Shown here one piece after another: positions 35,457-45,242 of a stretch of 64,000 bases of DNA (position 1 is its first letter; each line of letters opens with the position of its first letter). Below the pieces are notes generated by a model. That model was not told the origin of the DNA. It did no database searches and saw nothing but the letters and a program-made list of their open reading frames with translations. This DNA is from Xylophilus rhododendri (lineage in GTDB: Bacteria > Pseudomonadota > Gammaproteobacteria > Burkholderiales > Burkholderiaceae_C). A program made the translations under genes and the position numbers. The stretch spans positions 5,394,001 to 5,458,000 of the forward strand of contig NZ_CP047650.1 of assembly GCF_009906855.1 (NCBI RefSeq). The letters run 5' to 3'.

Positions 35457-37529
35457 CTAACGTCCCAACGGATGCTTCTGCTCCGTCTTCTTCGTCGGCT
35501 CCTTGGGCTTGGTCGGCTTGCTGGTTTGCGCGGGCTTGGCCGGACCGCCCGCGCCGCCCGGATTGATGTTGACCATCGTTCCCTGGATGGTGACGCCGTC
35601 CGGGCCGAGCTGGATGAAGGACGCGCCGGCCTTGAGGGTGATGGTGGTGGCCGACTCGATGGCGATCACATTGGCCTTGAGGTCCGCGCCCGCGCTGGCG
35701 GTCACCTTCAGGCCGGCGCCCACGCTGAGGTCCATGCTGCTGGCGACCGCGACTTCGGCGCTGGCGCCGACCGCGGTGACCAGGTTGCTGCTCACATTGA
35801 GCGCCAGCGCGCCCCCGGTCGAGGCGTAGATGTCGCCGCCGGCGTTCACCGAGAGATCGTTGGCCACGCTGATCGCGGCAGCCTCCCCCACCGACAGCGA
35901 GTAGCTCTTGCCGACGCTCTCGACGCGGTCCTTGTCGGTGGTGATGCGGGTGCTGCCCATGACCCAGGTCGAGTAGTCGTTCGTGACCTTGAAGGTCATG
36001 TCGTATTCGGCCCGCAGGTAGACCAGCTCCTTGCCCTTCTCGTCCGAGAAGTAGAGCTCGTTGCCGCCGGCACCGCCCTTGGGGGTGGAGCGGGTGGTCC
36101 AGCCGCTGATGTTGGCGTACTTGGGCAGCTCGTAGGGCGGCATGCTCTCGCCGTTGTAGACGCGGCCGGTGACCAGCGGGCGGTCCGGGTCGCCTTCGAG
36201 GAAGGAGACGACCACCTCCTCGCCGATGCGCGGCAGCGAGAGCCCGCCGAAGGCCTTGCCGGCGGAGGGATAACTCACCCGCACCCAGCAGGAACTCTTC
36301 TCGTCCTTCTTGCCCAGGCGGTCCCAGTGGAAGTGCAGCTTCACGCGGCCGTACTTGTCGGTGTGGATCTCGTCGCCCGCCGGGCCGACCACGGTGGCGG
36401 TCTGCGGGCCGTTGACCACCGGCCGGGCCACGGAGCGCTGGGGCAGGAAGTGCACCGTCTTGGGCACGGCGTTGAAGCGGCACATGTAGTCGCAGCCGGG
36501 CTTCTCGACATTGGTCTCGTTGCCGGCGTAGCGGATCTCGGTGACGGTGCCGGTGATCAGGTAGCCGTCGGCATCGTCGTGGAACTTGAAGGCGAAGGTG
36601 CGGCCGCAGGCCACGCCACGAAACGGCGTGAGGCCGGTGGCCACCGAATGCCGCGACTCGTAGCGGTTGATCTCGTGCTGGGCGCTGTCCTTGCCGGCCT
36701 GCACCTTGCTGCCGGTGTTGGTGCCCATGGCCAGGTCGTCGTGCTCGCCGGGATAGTCGTAGACCTCCAGGTCGTTGGGCTTGGCATAGGGCACGCTGCG
36801 CTCGGCGCTGGCCTTGAGGTCGGTGCTGGGCGCCTCGGCGGCGAAATCGGTGTGGGTGTATTTGAGCGGCTGCATCGAATGCTGGCGCGACCACTCGGTG
36901 ACGATGTCCTCGCGCTCGATGTTCTCGCCCTGCTTGGCCGACCAGTCCAGCTTGTCGCCCGGGATGGGGTCGTGGCCCGAGGGGCTGTTGCACAGCACCA
37001 GGGTGTGCTGGCTTTCCTCGTGCTTGAAGTAGTAGTAGATGCCTTCTTCTTCCATCAGCCGGCTGACGAAGTCGAAATCGCTCTCGCGGTACTGCACCGT
37101 GTAGGGCCGGCTGGCGCAGCTGCCGGTCAGGCGCTTGTCCACCTTGGAGGAGTCGTATTCGGCGAAGACCGCGTCCAGGATCTGCACGGCGGTCTTGTCC
37201 TGGAAGATGCGGCAGTCCGCGCCCAGGGTGAGCTGCCACAGCCAGGGCCGCAGCGTCACCCGGTAGACATGGTTGCGGCCGGAGGTGCCGCCGCGCTCGA
37301 ACTCGGCCACCACGCCGTGCAGGTGCCGCTCCTGTTTGTTGTCGAGCATCAGCGTCACGCTGGCGCCCTTGCCCAGCAGCTCCTGCGCCTTGAGGGCGCC
37401 GAGCTTCTCGGGGCGCAGCAGCTCCACCACGTATTCGGGCAGGCGGCCGAGTTCCTCCCAGCCGCTGAGGCTGCGGAACATCAGGTCGTCGGGCTTCAGC
37501 GAGCAGTTGAAGCGGACTTCTTCAGCCAT
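35457..37529 (-). CDS. vgrG: T6SS spike protein VgrG (TssI)
   Basis: 690 residues. The gp27-like part (about 1-380) has YRESDFDFVSRLMEEEGIYY and VACGRTFAFKFH; the gp5 OB-fold has KYGRVKLHFHWDR and CWVRVSYPSAGKAFGGLSLP; a DUF2345 and beta-helix needle follow. It ends in a short lysine/proline tail (KPTKPKEPTKK) rather than a toxin domain, so effectors must be attached through the DUF4123 adaptor or the PAAR-like tip. Located 18 bases after clpV. Confidence 0.97.
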   Translation of the reverse strand: MAEEVRFNCSLKPDDLMFRSLSGWEELGRLPEYVVELLRPEKLGALKAQELLGKGASVTLMLDNKQERHLHGVVAEFERGGTSGRNHVYRVTLRPWLWQLTLGADCRIFQDKTAVQILDAVFAEYDSSKVDKRLTGSCASRPYTVQYRESDFDFVSRLMEEEGIYYYFKHEESQHTLVLCNSPSGHDPIPGDKLDWSAKQGENIEREDIVTEWSRQHSMQPLKYTHTDFAAEAPSTDLKASAERSVPYAKPNDLEVYDYPGEHDDLAMGTNTGSKVQAGKDSAQHEINRYESRHSVATGLTPFRGVACGRTFAFKFHDDADGYLITGTVTEIRYAGNETNVEKPGCDYMCRFNAVPKTVHFLPQRSVARPVVNGPQTATVVGPAGDEIHTDKYGRVKLHFHWDRLGKKDEKSSCWVRVSYPSAGKAFGGLSLPRIGEEVVVSFLEGDPDRPLVTGRVYNGESMPPYELPKYANISGWTTRSTPKGGAGGNELYFSDEKGKELVYLRAEYDMTFKVTNDYSTWVMGSTRITTDKDRVESVGKSYSLSVGEAAAISVANDLSVNAGGDIYASTGGALALNVSSNLVTAVGASAEVAVASSMDLSVGAGLKVTASAGADLKANVIAIESATTITLKAGASFIQLGPDGVTIQGTMVNINPGGAGGPAKPAQTSKPTKPKEPTKKTEQKHPLGR

Positions 37530-37547
37530 GGTCGGCCTCTTTAACGA

Positions 37548-40220
37548 TCAGTCGAAGGCGTAGGTGAATTCGCCGTCCTGCGCGCCCAGCGTGACGCCCT
37601 TGAGCTCATCGCCGCGCGACATCCGGCCCAGGTATTCGACCGAGATGCGCGGCAGCACGGTGTTGGTGAGGATGGAGTCGATGATGCGGCCGCCGGCCTC
37701 GGGGTTGTCGCAGCGCTGGACGATGAGGGAAACCGCGTCGTCGCCGTAGATGAAGGGGATGCGGTGGTTGGCCTCGACCCGCTTCTTGATGCGGTTCAGC
37801 TGCAGGCGCACGATCTTGCCCATCATCTCGGGCGAGAGCGGGTAGTAGGGAATGGTCACCAGCCGGCCGAGCAGGGCGGGCGGGAAGATCTTCATCAGCG
37901 GGGTCTGCAGGGCCTCGGCCAGGGCGTCCGGGTCGGGCAGCAGCTCCGGGTCCTTGCACATGTTCATCACCAGCTCGGAGCCGGCGTTGGAGGTCAGCAG
38001 GATGATGGTGTTCTTGAAGTCGATCATCCGGCCTTCGCCGTCCTCCATGCGGCCCTTGTCGAAGACCTGGAAGAAGAGTTCGTGCACGTCCGGATGGGCC
38101 TTCTCCACCTCGTCGAGCAGCACCACGCTGTAGGGGCGGCGGCGCACGGCTTCGGTCAGGATGCCGCCCTCGCCGTAGCCGATGTAGCCCGGGGGCGAGC
38201 CCTTGAGCGTGGAGACGGTGTGGGCCTCCTGGAACTCGCTCATGTTGATGGTGATGACGTTCTGCTCGCCGCCGTACAGCGCCTCGGCCAGGGCCAGGGC
38301 GGTCTCGGTCTTGCCGACGCCGGAGGTGCCGCAGAGCATGAACACGCCGATGGGCTTGTTGGGGTTGTCCAGGCGGGCGCGCGAGGTCTGGATGCGCTTG
38401 GCGATCATGTCCAGGCCGTGCTGCTGGCCGATGACCCGCTGGCCCAGGGTTTCGCCGAGCTTGAGGATGGATTCCAGCTCGTTCTTGACCATGCGGCCTA
38501 CGGGAATGCCGGTCCAGTCCGCCACCACGCTGGCCACGGCCTGGGCATCGACCGAGGGCATGATCAGCGGCGAATCGCCTTGCAGGGCGGCGAGTTTTTC
38601 CTGCTCGATGTGCAGCTCGGCGAGCGTGGCTTCGCGGTCGGGTGCGACGGCGGCGTCCTTGTCAACCGGCTGGTCGCTGCCGCGCAGGGTGGCGCGCAGC
38701 TCCAGGATGCGATCGACGATGGTTTTCTCGTCCTTCCAGCGGGCTTCCAGGCCGGCCAGGCGCTCACGCTCCACGGCCAGCTTGGCTTCGACTTCCTTGC
38801 CGCGCTCGCCGATCAGCACACCCACGGTCTGCTCGCGGGCGATGATGCCCTGCTCGATCTCCAGCGCCTCGATGCGGCGCGTGCTGTCTTCCACCTCGGC
38901 CGGGGTGGCGTGCTGGCTGACGGCCACACGGGCGCAGGCGGTGTCCAGCAGGCTGACGGCCTTGTCGGGCAGCTGGCGCGCGGGGATGTAGCGGTGGCTC
39001 AGCTTGACGGCCGCCTCGATGGCCTCGTCGAGCAACTGGGCGCGGTGGTGCTTCTCCAGCACCGTGGCCACACCGCGCAGCATCAGGATGGCCTTGGCCT
39101 CGTCGGGCTCGGGCACCTGCACCACCTGGAAGCGGCGGGTGAGTGCCGGGTCCTTCTCGATGTACTTCTTGTACTCGGCCCAGGTGGTGGCGCCTATGGT
39201 GCGCAGGTTGCCGCGGGCGAGCGCCGGCTTCAACAGGTTGGCCGCGTCGCCGGTGCCGGCCGCGCCACCGGCGCCGACCAGGGTGTGCACCTCGTCGATG
39301 AACAGGATGATGGGTTTGGGCGAGGCCTGCACCTCGTCGATCACCTGGCGCAGGCGCTGTTCGAACTCGCCCTTCATGCTGGCGCCGGCCTGCAGCAGGC
39401 CCAGGTCCAGGCTGAGCAGGGAGACTTCCTTCAACTGCGGCGGCACGTCGCCGCGCGCCAGGCGCTGGGCGAAGCCTTCGACGACGGCCGTCTTGCCGAC
39501 ACCCGCCTCGCCGGTGAGGATGGGGTTGTTCTGGCGGCGGCGCATCAGGATGTCGACGATCTGGCGGATCTCCTCGTCGCGGCCGGTGACCGGGTCCATC
39601 TTGCCTTCGCGGGCACGCTCGGTCATGTCCACGCAGAACTTCTTGAGCGCTTCCTGCTTGCCCATGGCGGCGGGGGCGATGGCGCCCTCGGATTCGCCGG
39701 GCTGGCCGCCGACGCCGGAGCCGTCCTGCGCGCCGAGTTTGGATTCGGCGGTGCCGCCGCAGATCTTCTGGAAGTTCTCGGCCAGGTCGTCGGCCTTGAT
39801 CTTCTCGAACTGCTTGCTCATGGCCAGCAGGGCGTTGCGCAGGCTCTGGGTGCGCAGCATGCCCAGCACCAGGTAGCCGGTGCGCACCTGCGCCTCGCCG
39901 AACTGCAGGGTGGCATAGACCCAGGCGCGTTCGATGGCGTTCTCGATGGTTTCGGAGAAGTCCGAGATGGCGGTGGAGCCGCGCGGCAGGCGGTCCAGCG
40001 AGGCGGTGAGGTCGCGCGCCAGGATGGAGGCATCCACCTGGTAGTGGCGCAGGATGGCGTCGAGGTCGGTCTCGTTGTTCTGCACCAGCTGCACGATCCA
40101 GTGCACCAGCTCCACATAGGGATTGCCCCGCATCTTGCAGAACACCGTGGCGCCTTCGATGGCCTTGTAGGCCAGCGGGTTGAGTTTGCCGAACAGGGCA
40201 ACGCGGCTGATTTCACTCAT
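37548..40220 (-). CDS. clpV: T6SS sheath-disassembly ATPase ClpV (TssH)
   Basis: 890 residues from the ATG at 40220, which begins SEISRVALFGKLNPLAYKAI as in other ClpV proteins and overlaps tssG by 8 bases. N-domain up to about 160, first AAA+ module with GEAGVGKTAVVEG, middle coiled-coil region, second AAA+ module with CGTSGVGKTETALALAEALY and IDFKNTIILLTSNAGS. ClpV recycles contracted TssBC sheaths using ATP. The linker after the N-domain (GAQDGSGVGGQPGESEG) is low complexity. Confidence 0.97.
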   Translation of the reverse strand: MSEISRVALFGKLNPLAYKAIEGATVFCKMRGNPYVELVHWIVQLVQNNETDLDAILRHYQVDASILARDLTASLDRLPRGSTAISDFSETIENAIERAWVYATLQFGEAQVRTGYLVLGMLRTQSLRNALLAMSKQFEKIKADDLAENFQKICGGTAESKLGAQDGSGVGGQPGESEGAIAPAAMGKQEALKKFCVDMTERAREGKMDPVTGRDEEIRQIVDILMRRRQNNPILTGEAGVGKTAVVEGFAQRLARGDVPPQLKEVSLLSLDLGLLQAGASMKGEFEQRLRQVIDEVQASPKPIILFIDEVHTLVGAGGAAGTGDAANLLKPALARGNLRTIGATTWAEYKKYIEKDPALTRRFQVVQVPEPDEAKAILMLRGVATVLEKHHRAQLLDEAIEAAVKLSHRYIPARQLPDKAVSLLDTACARVAVSQHATPAEVEDSTRRIEALEIEQGIIAREQTVGVLIGERGKEVEAKLAVERERLAGLEARWKDEKTIVDRILELRATLRGSDQPVDKDAAVAPDREATLAELHIEQEKLAALQGDSPLIMPSVDAQAVASVVADWTGIPVGRMVKNELESILKLGETLGQRVIGQQHGLDMIAKRIQTSRARLDNPNKPIGVFMLCGTSGVGKTETALALAEALYGGEQNVITINMSEFQEAHTVSTLKGSPPGYIGYGEGGILTEAVRRRPYSVVLLDEVEKAHPDVHELFFQVFDKGRMEDGEGRMIDFKNTIILLTSNAGSELVMNMCKDPELLPDPDALAEALQTPLMKIFPPALLGRLVTIPYYPLSPEMMGKIVRLQLNRIKKRVEANHRIPFIYGDDAVSLIVQRCDNPEAGGRIIDSILTNTVLPRISVEYLGRMSRGDELKGVTLGAQDGEFTYAFD

Positions 40221-41367
40221 GGATGGCTTCTCCTGAAGATTCTGCGAAAGACTCGGTGGGTGAGGGTGCGGCCCCCGCCTTGCGGCGGCGCCTGCGGGCT
40301 TCGGTGAGGGTGCGTTCGACGTCGATGACCAGGTCGTCGGCATCGCGCTCGCGGCGGAAATGTCCGAGCCAGGTGCTGCGGCCCAGCTCGCCGCTGCGGC
40401 CGAGGCTCAGGCGCGGCACGTCGGCGCGCGCCAGGATGATCTGCAGGTCCCATTCGAACTCCAGCCCCACCCACTGGCGCACCATGGCCTGCAGCCGGGC
40501 GAGGTCGCTGCCGCCGGGCAGAAAGGCGTGGTAGCGCGACTCGCGCAGCGGGCCGATGACGATGCGGAACTTGTGCTGCACGTCCCACACCGAGCCGCCG
40601 AGCACCGCGCCGCGGCCCAGGCTCTGGGCGATGTCGCCGTTGTGGCGCAGGCGCAGGCGGGTGCGTTCGTCGCGGCCCAGGGTCATCCAGTGGCCGCGCC
40701 ATTGCTGGATATCGACCGGCACGTCGAATTCGCTGCGGCACCAGTTGAGCAGGCCGTCGGCATCGCGCACATGGCGGGCCAGCCGGCCGGTGAAATGCAG
40801 CTTGGCCGCATCGCCCACCGTGTCGCGCTGGCTCAGGCCCTCGATGCCGATGCCGAAGAGGCCGCCCAGGCGCGGTCCGAAGCCGCTGTCGTCGCCGCGG
40901 TCCAGGCCCAGCGCGGGCTGGGCCTGCGCCCAGGCGCGGTAGAAGAGCAGGGCGAAGCGGTGGGTGAGGAAGTCGAGGAAACGCTGCAGCGTCTGGTCGC
41001 CGTGGTGCAGCGCCCGCTCGCGGGTGAGTTCGGTGAGGTGGATCGGCAGCGGGCCGTTGGGGCCGACGAAGCCGAAGATGCGCTGCAGCAGGCGCGGATG
41101 CTCGCCGCGCAGCTCCAGCGCCTTGATCGGCGAGGGCGCGAAACCCAGGTCGGCCGGCTGGCCGATACGCAGCGGCTCCTCCGTCGGCCGCACAGCCTCG
41201 CCCAGACGCGGCAGCTCGGGATGCAGGGCCTCGAAGCGGCGCAGGGCTTGGTAGAAATCGAAGCGGCCGGGCTCGGCGGCGATGCGGTCGAGGAAGGCCT
41301 GCAGCCGCGGGTCGGCCTGCGCGGCCGGGGGCAGCGGGGCGGACGTCGGGGGCAGGGTGGCGGACAT
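40213..41367 (-). CDS. tssG: T6SS baseplate protein TssG
   Basis: 384 residues from the ATG at 41367, two bases after the tssF stop. TssG hallmarks: FDFYQALRRFEALHPELPRL, EPLRIGQPADLGFAPSPI, FGFVGPNGPLPIHLTELTRE and RFLDFLTHRFALLFYRAWA. TssG holds two TssF copies in the baseplate wedge. The C-terminus is basic and probably flexible (ARRRRRKAGAAP). Confidence 0.96.
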   Translation of the reverse strand: MSATLPPTSAPLPPAAQADPRLQAFLDRIAAEPGRFDFYQALRRFEALHPELPRLGEAVRPTEEPLRIGQPADLGFAPSPIKALELRGEHPRLLQRIFGFVGPNGPLPIHLTELTRERALHHGDQTLQRFLDFLTHRFALLFYRAWAQAQPALGLDRGDDSGFGPRLGGLFGIGIEGLSQRDTVGDAAKLHFTGRLARHVRDADGLLNWCRSEFDVPVDIQQWRGHWMTLGRDERTRLRLRHNGDIAQSLGRGAVLGGSVWDVQHKFRIVIGPLRESRYHAFLPGGSDLARLQAMVRQWVGLEFEWDLQIILARADVPRLSLGRSGELGRSTWLGHFRRERDADDLVIDVERTLTEARRRRRKAGAAPSPTESFAESSGEAIHE

Positions 41368-41369
41368 GC

Positions 41370-43238
41370 TCAGATCACCGGCCGGCTGCCGGAGCGCGGT
41401 TTCCAGCGCGCCACCTCGCCGCGCGAGAGCGACTCCAGCACCGTCTCCACGAAGCCGTTCATGCTGACATGCTGGGACAGGTAGTGGTGCAGGGCGGCGC
41501 CGAAGAGGAAGGCGCTGCCGCCGGCATGGCCGAGTTCGTCGACCTGCAGCCTGACCTGCACGCCGCGGCCGAAGGCGATCGGCCCGCGCCCCGGATGGCG
41601 GCGCACCACCGGCGCGGCGCTGACGTTCTGCAGCGCCTCGATCTGGCGGCGCACCGAGGTTTCGCTCGCCTGCGGCAGCCGGCCCAGCAGGTCGCGCAGG
41701 GCGGCGTTGGCGCTGCCCTGTTCGGTGTCCAGCAGCGAGAGGTAGTTGAGCGACAGCAGGTTGAGCAGGCGCCAGGCCACGCCGCCTTCGCGCAGCGCCG
41801 AGAAGGGCCGCGAGGGACCGGCCACGATGCGCACCGATTGCAGCGGCACGCCGGCATCCACGGTGAATTCGCCCAGGCCGCCGCCGGCCGGCAGGAACAC
41901 CGGCAGGTCGCGGTTGGTGCAGCGGATCTGCACGGCCACCTGGCGCAGGCTGTCGGCGTAGGGGGCTTCCTGCGGATCTACAAGGGTGACGAAGATCTCG
42001 GAGCCCACGTAGCCCGAGCGTGGGCCGTCGCGCCGGGCGCTCTCGCTGGTCAGGCGCGGCTCGCGGCGCACGGTGTAGTGGGCGCTGCTGCGGCCGCCGC
42101 CCCGGTCGGGCGCGTAGAGGGGGGTGAAGCGGCGCTCGCCGGCATCGTCGTAGCCGGTGAGGGACAGCACGTCGTAGACCTCGTAGTCCAGCGGCGCGAC
42201 ACGGTCGGGCACCACATGGAATTCGTGCTCGCCCTCGTTGATGTGGATGCGGTCGGCGCGTTTGGGGAACAGGTTGATCGCCGGCACGCAGTTGAGGCTG
42301 AAGTTCTCGCCCGTGACCGCGCCCTCCAGGCCCTGGCCGCCCTGGGACAGCAGCAGCACCAGCTCCATCTGGTTGCCGGGCGTGGCGGCGAAGGCGCGGC
42401 GCAGGCCCTTGACGTCGATGAAGAGGAAACGCTCGGCGAAGGCGAAGTACTCCTGCAGCAGCCGGGTGCCGGCCATGGCGTTGGGCGTGGCGGGCAGCAT
42501 GGCCTCGTCCTCGGCATAGCCCACCGGCAGGATCTCGGCCTCGGGCAGCCAGCGGCGCGCGCCGGGCACGCCGGGGGCGCCGGGGGCGCCGGCCATCACG
42601 CCGACCACGGCGCTCAGCGCCAGCTCGTGCACCTTCATGGCGACGTCGCTCTGGCCGGCCATGTAGAAACGCAGGCTGTCGAGTTCGAGCTGCTGGAAAC
42701 TCATGCCGGCCGGCAACTGCAGCGTCACCCGCAGGGCGCTGCGCGGGCGCTGCGACAGGGCCAGGCCGGAGACACCCAGGTCGGCGATATTGAGCAGCAG
42801 GTCGGCCGCGCTGGTCTGCACCGGCGTCAGCACCGTGTCCTGACGGGTGCGGAATTCGCAGCGGGTCTGGCTGGCGCTGGTGGCCGGGCCCATCAGCACC
42901 GAGTCGCGCGGCAGCAGGTGGCCCTTGAGCAGGTTGGCGTCCGGCACCGGGTTCACCCGCGCCACCAGCATCGAGGGCTGGGGCGCCAGGAAGGCCGGGT
43001 AGACCATGTCCAGCAGGCGGTGCGACAGGCGCGGGAATTCGGCGTCGAGCTTGAGTTGCACCCGCGCGGCCAGGAAGGCGCTGCCTTCGAGCAGGCGCTC
43101 CACATAGGGGTCGGCCACCTCCAGGCCTTCCATGCCGAGGCGGGCGGCGATCTTGGGGAATTCGCGGGCGAACTCGCCCCCCAGTTCGCGCAGGTAGCGC
43201 AGTTCCTGGTTGTAGTAGCGCAGCAGTCGGGCGTCCAT
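41370..43238 (-). CDS. tssF: T6SS baseplate protein TssF
   Basis: 622 residues starting MDARLLRYYNQELRYLRELG, with EFPKIAARLGMEGLEVADPY then VERLLEGSAFLAARVQLKLD in the N-terminal part and LDMVYPAFLAPQPSM after it, all typical of TssF. It builds the baseplate wedge with TssE and TssG. 18 bases follow tssE, two bases precede tssG. Confidence 0.97.
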   Translation of the reverse strand: MDARLLRYYNQELRYLRELGGEFAREFPKIAARLGMEGLEVADPYVERLLEGSAFLAARVQLKLDAEFPRLSHRLLDMVYPAFLAPQPSMLVARVNPVPDANLLKGHLLPRDSVLMGPATSASQTRCEFRTRQDTVLTPVQTSAADLLLNIADLGVSGLALSQRPRSALRVTLQLPAGMSFQQLELDSLRFYMAGQSDVAMKVHELALSAVVGVMAGAPGAPGVPGARRWLPEAEILPVGYAEDEAMLPATPNAMAGTRLLQEYFAFAERFLFIDVKGLRRAFAATPGNQMELVLLLSQGGQGLEGAVTGENFSLNCVPAINLFPKRADRIHINEGEHEFHVVPDRVAPLDYEVYDVLSLTGYDDAGERRFTPLYAPDRGGGRSSAHYTVRREPRLTSESARRDGPRSGYVGSEIFVTLVDPQEAPYADSLRQVAVQIRCTNRDLPVFLPAGGGLGEFTVDAGVPLQSVRIVAGPSRPFSALREGGVAWRLLNLLSLNYLSLLDTEQGSANAALRDLLGRLPQASETSVRRQIEALQNVSAAPVVRRHPGRGPIAFGRGVQVRLQVDELGHAGGSAFLFGAALHHYLSQHVSMNGFVETVLESLSRGEVARWKPRSGSRPVI

Positions 43239-43256
43239 GGCGGCGGCTCCTGTCGG

Positions 43257-43784
43257 TCAGCCGCGCATTTCGCGCATGCGGGTGTGGCCGGTCTCGACGT
43301 CCATGTCGGCGGCCAGCAGCAGTTCCAGCGGCACCGGCTGGCTCCACATGCGGCCGCGGATCACGATCTCCATGGTGTTGTGGTGGAAGTCGCCCGAATT
43401 GAAATTGACGCTGACATCCAGGCTCGCCGGGTCGATACGCGGCTCGAAGGCGCGGATCGCCTCGGCCACGCCGCGCTCGATGCCGCGCGCGTCCATGGAC
43501 GAGAGGGTGACGCCGGCAAACGCCGGCATGCCGTAGTTGACGACCGAGCGGGCGGCATCGGGCACCTCGCTCCAGAGCTGGACTTCGTCCTGCCGCTCGG
43601 ACTGGGCTTCGGGCTCGGCGCGGATGGCGTTGAACAGCCAGGACAGGTCGCGCAACACGGCCGCGCGCAGCTGCTGGCGGTTGAGCACCCGGCCTTCGTT
43701 GCTCTCCTGGCGTTCGTTGGGGGCGTGGTCGATCAGGCGATCCAGCAGGGAAGGCTGCAGGCGGTCGCGGGAGTTGAGCTGCAT
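43257..43784 (-). CDS. tssE: T6SS baseplate protein TssE (gp25-like)
   Basis: 175 residues from the ATG at 43784. gp25-like features: LQPSLLDRLIDHAP near the start, LRAAVLRDLSWLFNA, SVVNYGMPAFAGVTLSSMDA, and the conserved EPRIDPASLDVSV with the glutamate that initiates sheath assembly. Lies between tagJ (8 bases) and tssF (18 bases). Confidence 0.95.
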   Translation of the reverse strand: MQLNSRDRLQPSLLDRLIDHAPNERQESNEGRVLNRQQLRAAVLRDLSWLFNAIRAEPEAQSERQDEVQLWSEVPDAARSVVNYGMPAFAGVTLSSMDARGIERGVAEAIRAFEPRIDPASLDVSVNFNSGDFHHNTMEIVIRGRMWSQPVPLELLLAADMDVETGHTRMREMRG

Positions 43785-43792
43785 CGGCGGTA

Positions 43793-44599
43793 TCAGGCCG
43801 CGGGCTGGTTGAATTCGATCAGGTGCACGCCGAGCAGATCGTGCTCGCCGCTGTCGGTCACCAGCACCCGCTGGCCGAGGCCGGCGAAGCGCTCGGGGCC
43901 GATCTCGCGCCATTCGGTCCTGGCGGAGACCAGTACCTGGCCGTCCTCGCTGGCCTCGCTGCCGGGGTAGCGCACCGGCAGCATGGCGATGCTTTCGCCG
44001 CCGTTGGCGAAGGTGAGGGTGGCGGGGATCCAGACGCGGTCGCGCAGGTCCACCGCCGGCTCCAGCGCCACCCGCGACAGGCGGGCGAAGGGTACCCAGT
44101 AGTAGCGGCCGTTGACCATGGCTTCGAGCACCGGGCCCAGGCGCGAGTCGGCGTCGGCGATCCATTCGAAGGGCGCGCCGTCGAGTTTGCCGGAGCTGGC
44201 CGGGGCGGCGTCGAAGGCGCGCTCCGCCAGGCTCGCGGACTGGGCGGCGTCGCCCTGGCTGAGCAGGGATTCGATCAGCAGGGCCAGCCATTCGTCGGGC
44301 TGGCCGAAGACCATGGGCGAGCGTTTGCCGGCGAAGACCGAGGCGCGGATCTTCTCGCAGCGCAGGGCGTGGCCGACCATCTCGCGCATGGGGGCGGCAT
44401 CGGGCTGCAGCTCGGCCACCACGTTGAGCTGGGTGTGGGCGCGTTCCCACTGGCCGAGCACGCAGAGCAGCTGGACCATGAAGATGCGCAGCGCCGGCTT
44501 GCTGGGCTGGGCCTTGACGGCGGCGGTCAGCAGGGCGAGCGCGGCCTTGGGATCGGCGGAGCGGACGGCGGCTTCGGCGGCGGCGAGGGAGTCGGTCAT
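43793..44599 (-). CDS. tagJ: T6SS accessory protein TagJ (ImpE family)
   Basis: 268 residues from the ATG at 44599. The first 90 residues are TPR-like helices (DPKAALALLTAAVKAQPSKP, GQWERAHTQLNVVAELQPDA). The C-terminal domain (about 140-268) has the ImpE pattern FEWIADADSRLGPVLEAMVN, YWVPFARLSRVALEPAVDLR and DLLGVHLIEF. TagJ binds the TssB N-terminus and works with ClpV and the sheath. Its presence marks particular T6SS subtypes. Confidence 0.92.
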   Translation of the reverse strand: MTDSLAAAEAAVRSADPKAALALLTAAVKAQPSKPALRIFMVQLLCVLGQWERAHTQLNVVAELQPDAAPMREMVGHALRCEKIRASVFAGKRSPMVFGQPDEWLALLIESLLSQGDAAQSASLAERAFDAAPASSGKLDGAPFEWIADADSRLGPVLEAMVNGRYYWVPFARLSRVALEPAVDLRDRVWIPATLTFANGGESIAMLPVRYPGSEASEDGQVLVSARTEWREIGPERFAGLGQRVLVTDSGEHDLLGVHLIEFNQPAA

Positions 44600-44621
44600 G
44601 TGGGTTCGCTGTCCTGGGGTT

Positions 44622-45191
44622 CTAGAAGCCGTGGCCGCATTCGTTGCAGAAGCGCGCCTGGCGCGGCAGCGTGGCGCTGCAGGTGGGGCAGCTCTTGTGG
44701 GTGCTGGCCATGTCGAAGCCGCATTCGGCGCAGAAGCGGCCGCCGGCATGCGGCTGGCTGCAGTTGGGGCAGCCGTTGGGGGCGTTGTTGGCCTGGCGCT
44801 GGGCGTCGCGCTGCGAGTTCTCGGCCTGCTTGCCCTGGCAGACCACGCAGGGCGGGTGCGACTCGTCGAGACAGTCGCCGCACATGTCCTTCTTGCAGCC
44901 GGGGCAGGTGGCGAACAGGCTCTCGGCGCGGGTGCGCGCCTCGGCGAAGGCCTTCTCGCGGGCGCCGCGCGAGCCGATGTCTGCGAAGTTGCCGGTGGTG
45001 CGGCCGGCCGTCTTCAGGTCGGTGAAGAGGAAGGTGAAGCGGGTCAGCAGGCCGGTGATCTGGCCCAGGCGGTAGGGCTTGAAGGGGCTCTTCCACTTGC
45101 GGTCGCAGTTGCTGCAGAAGAACTCGTACTGGAAGCCGGCGCCGACGTCGGAGCCGCCCACGCTGAGGTCACGGTAGTTGCTGAGGGGCAT
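44622..45191 (-). CDS. Multi-zinc-ribbon protein inside the T6SS operon
   Basis: 189 residues with at least four Cys pairs of zinc-ribbon type: CSNC (about 26-29), CPGC and CGDC then CVVC (about 96-118), CPNC and CAEC (about 141-157), CPTC and CNEC near the end. The N-terminal part (YEFFCSNCDRKWKSPFKPY, QITGLLTRFTFLF) is unlike the repetitive tail. Cytoplasmic, no membrane helix. It lies between the last hcp-family gene and tagJ in the same direction. I know of no assigned T6SS role; it may be a chaperone or assembly factor for the Hcp paralogues next to it. Confidence 0.75.
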   Translation of the reverse strand: MPLSNYRDLSVGGSDVGAGFQYEFFCSNCDRKWKSPFKPYRLGQITGLLTRFTFLFTDLKTAGRTTGNFADIGSRGAREKAFAEARTRAESLFATCPGCKKDMCGDCLDESHPPCVVCQGKQAENSQRDAQRQANNAPNGCPNCSQPHAGGRFCAECGFDMASTHKSCPTCSATLPRQARFCNECGHGF

Positions 45192-45242
45192 GGGAGGGGT
45201 CGTCGCTGTATGTGGGGAGAAAGAAGGGCGCGGCGGCTGCCA

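Noticed and set aside
43505..43535. GCCGGCAAACGCCGGC stem inside tssE, resembling REP elements that encode MPAFAGMT
   Set aside because: It lies in frame within an intact and conserved tssE region (NYGMPAFAGVTLSSMD), so coding sequence explains it.
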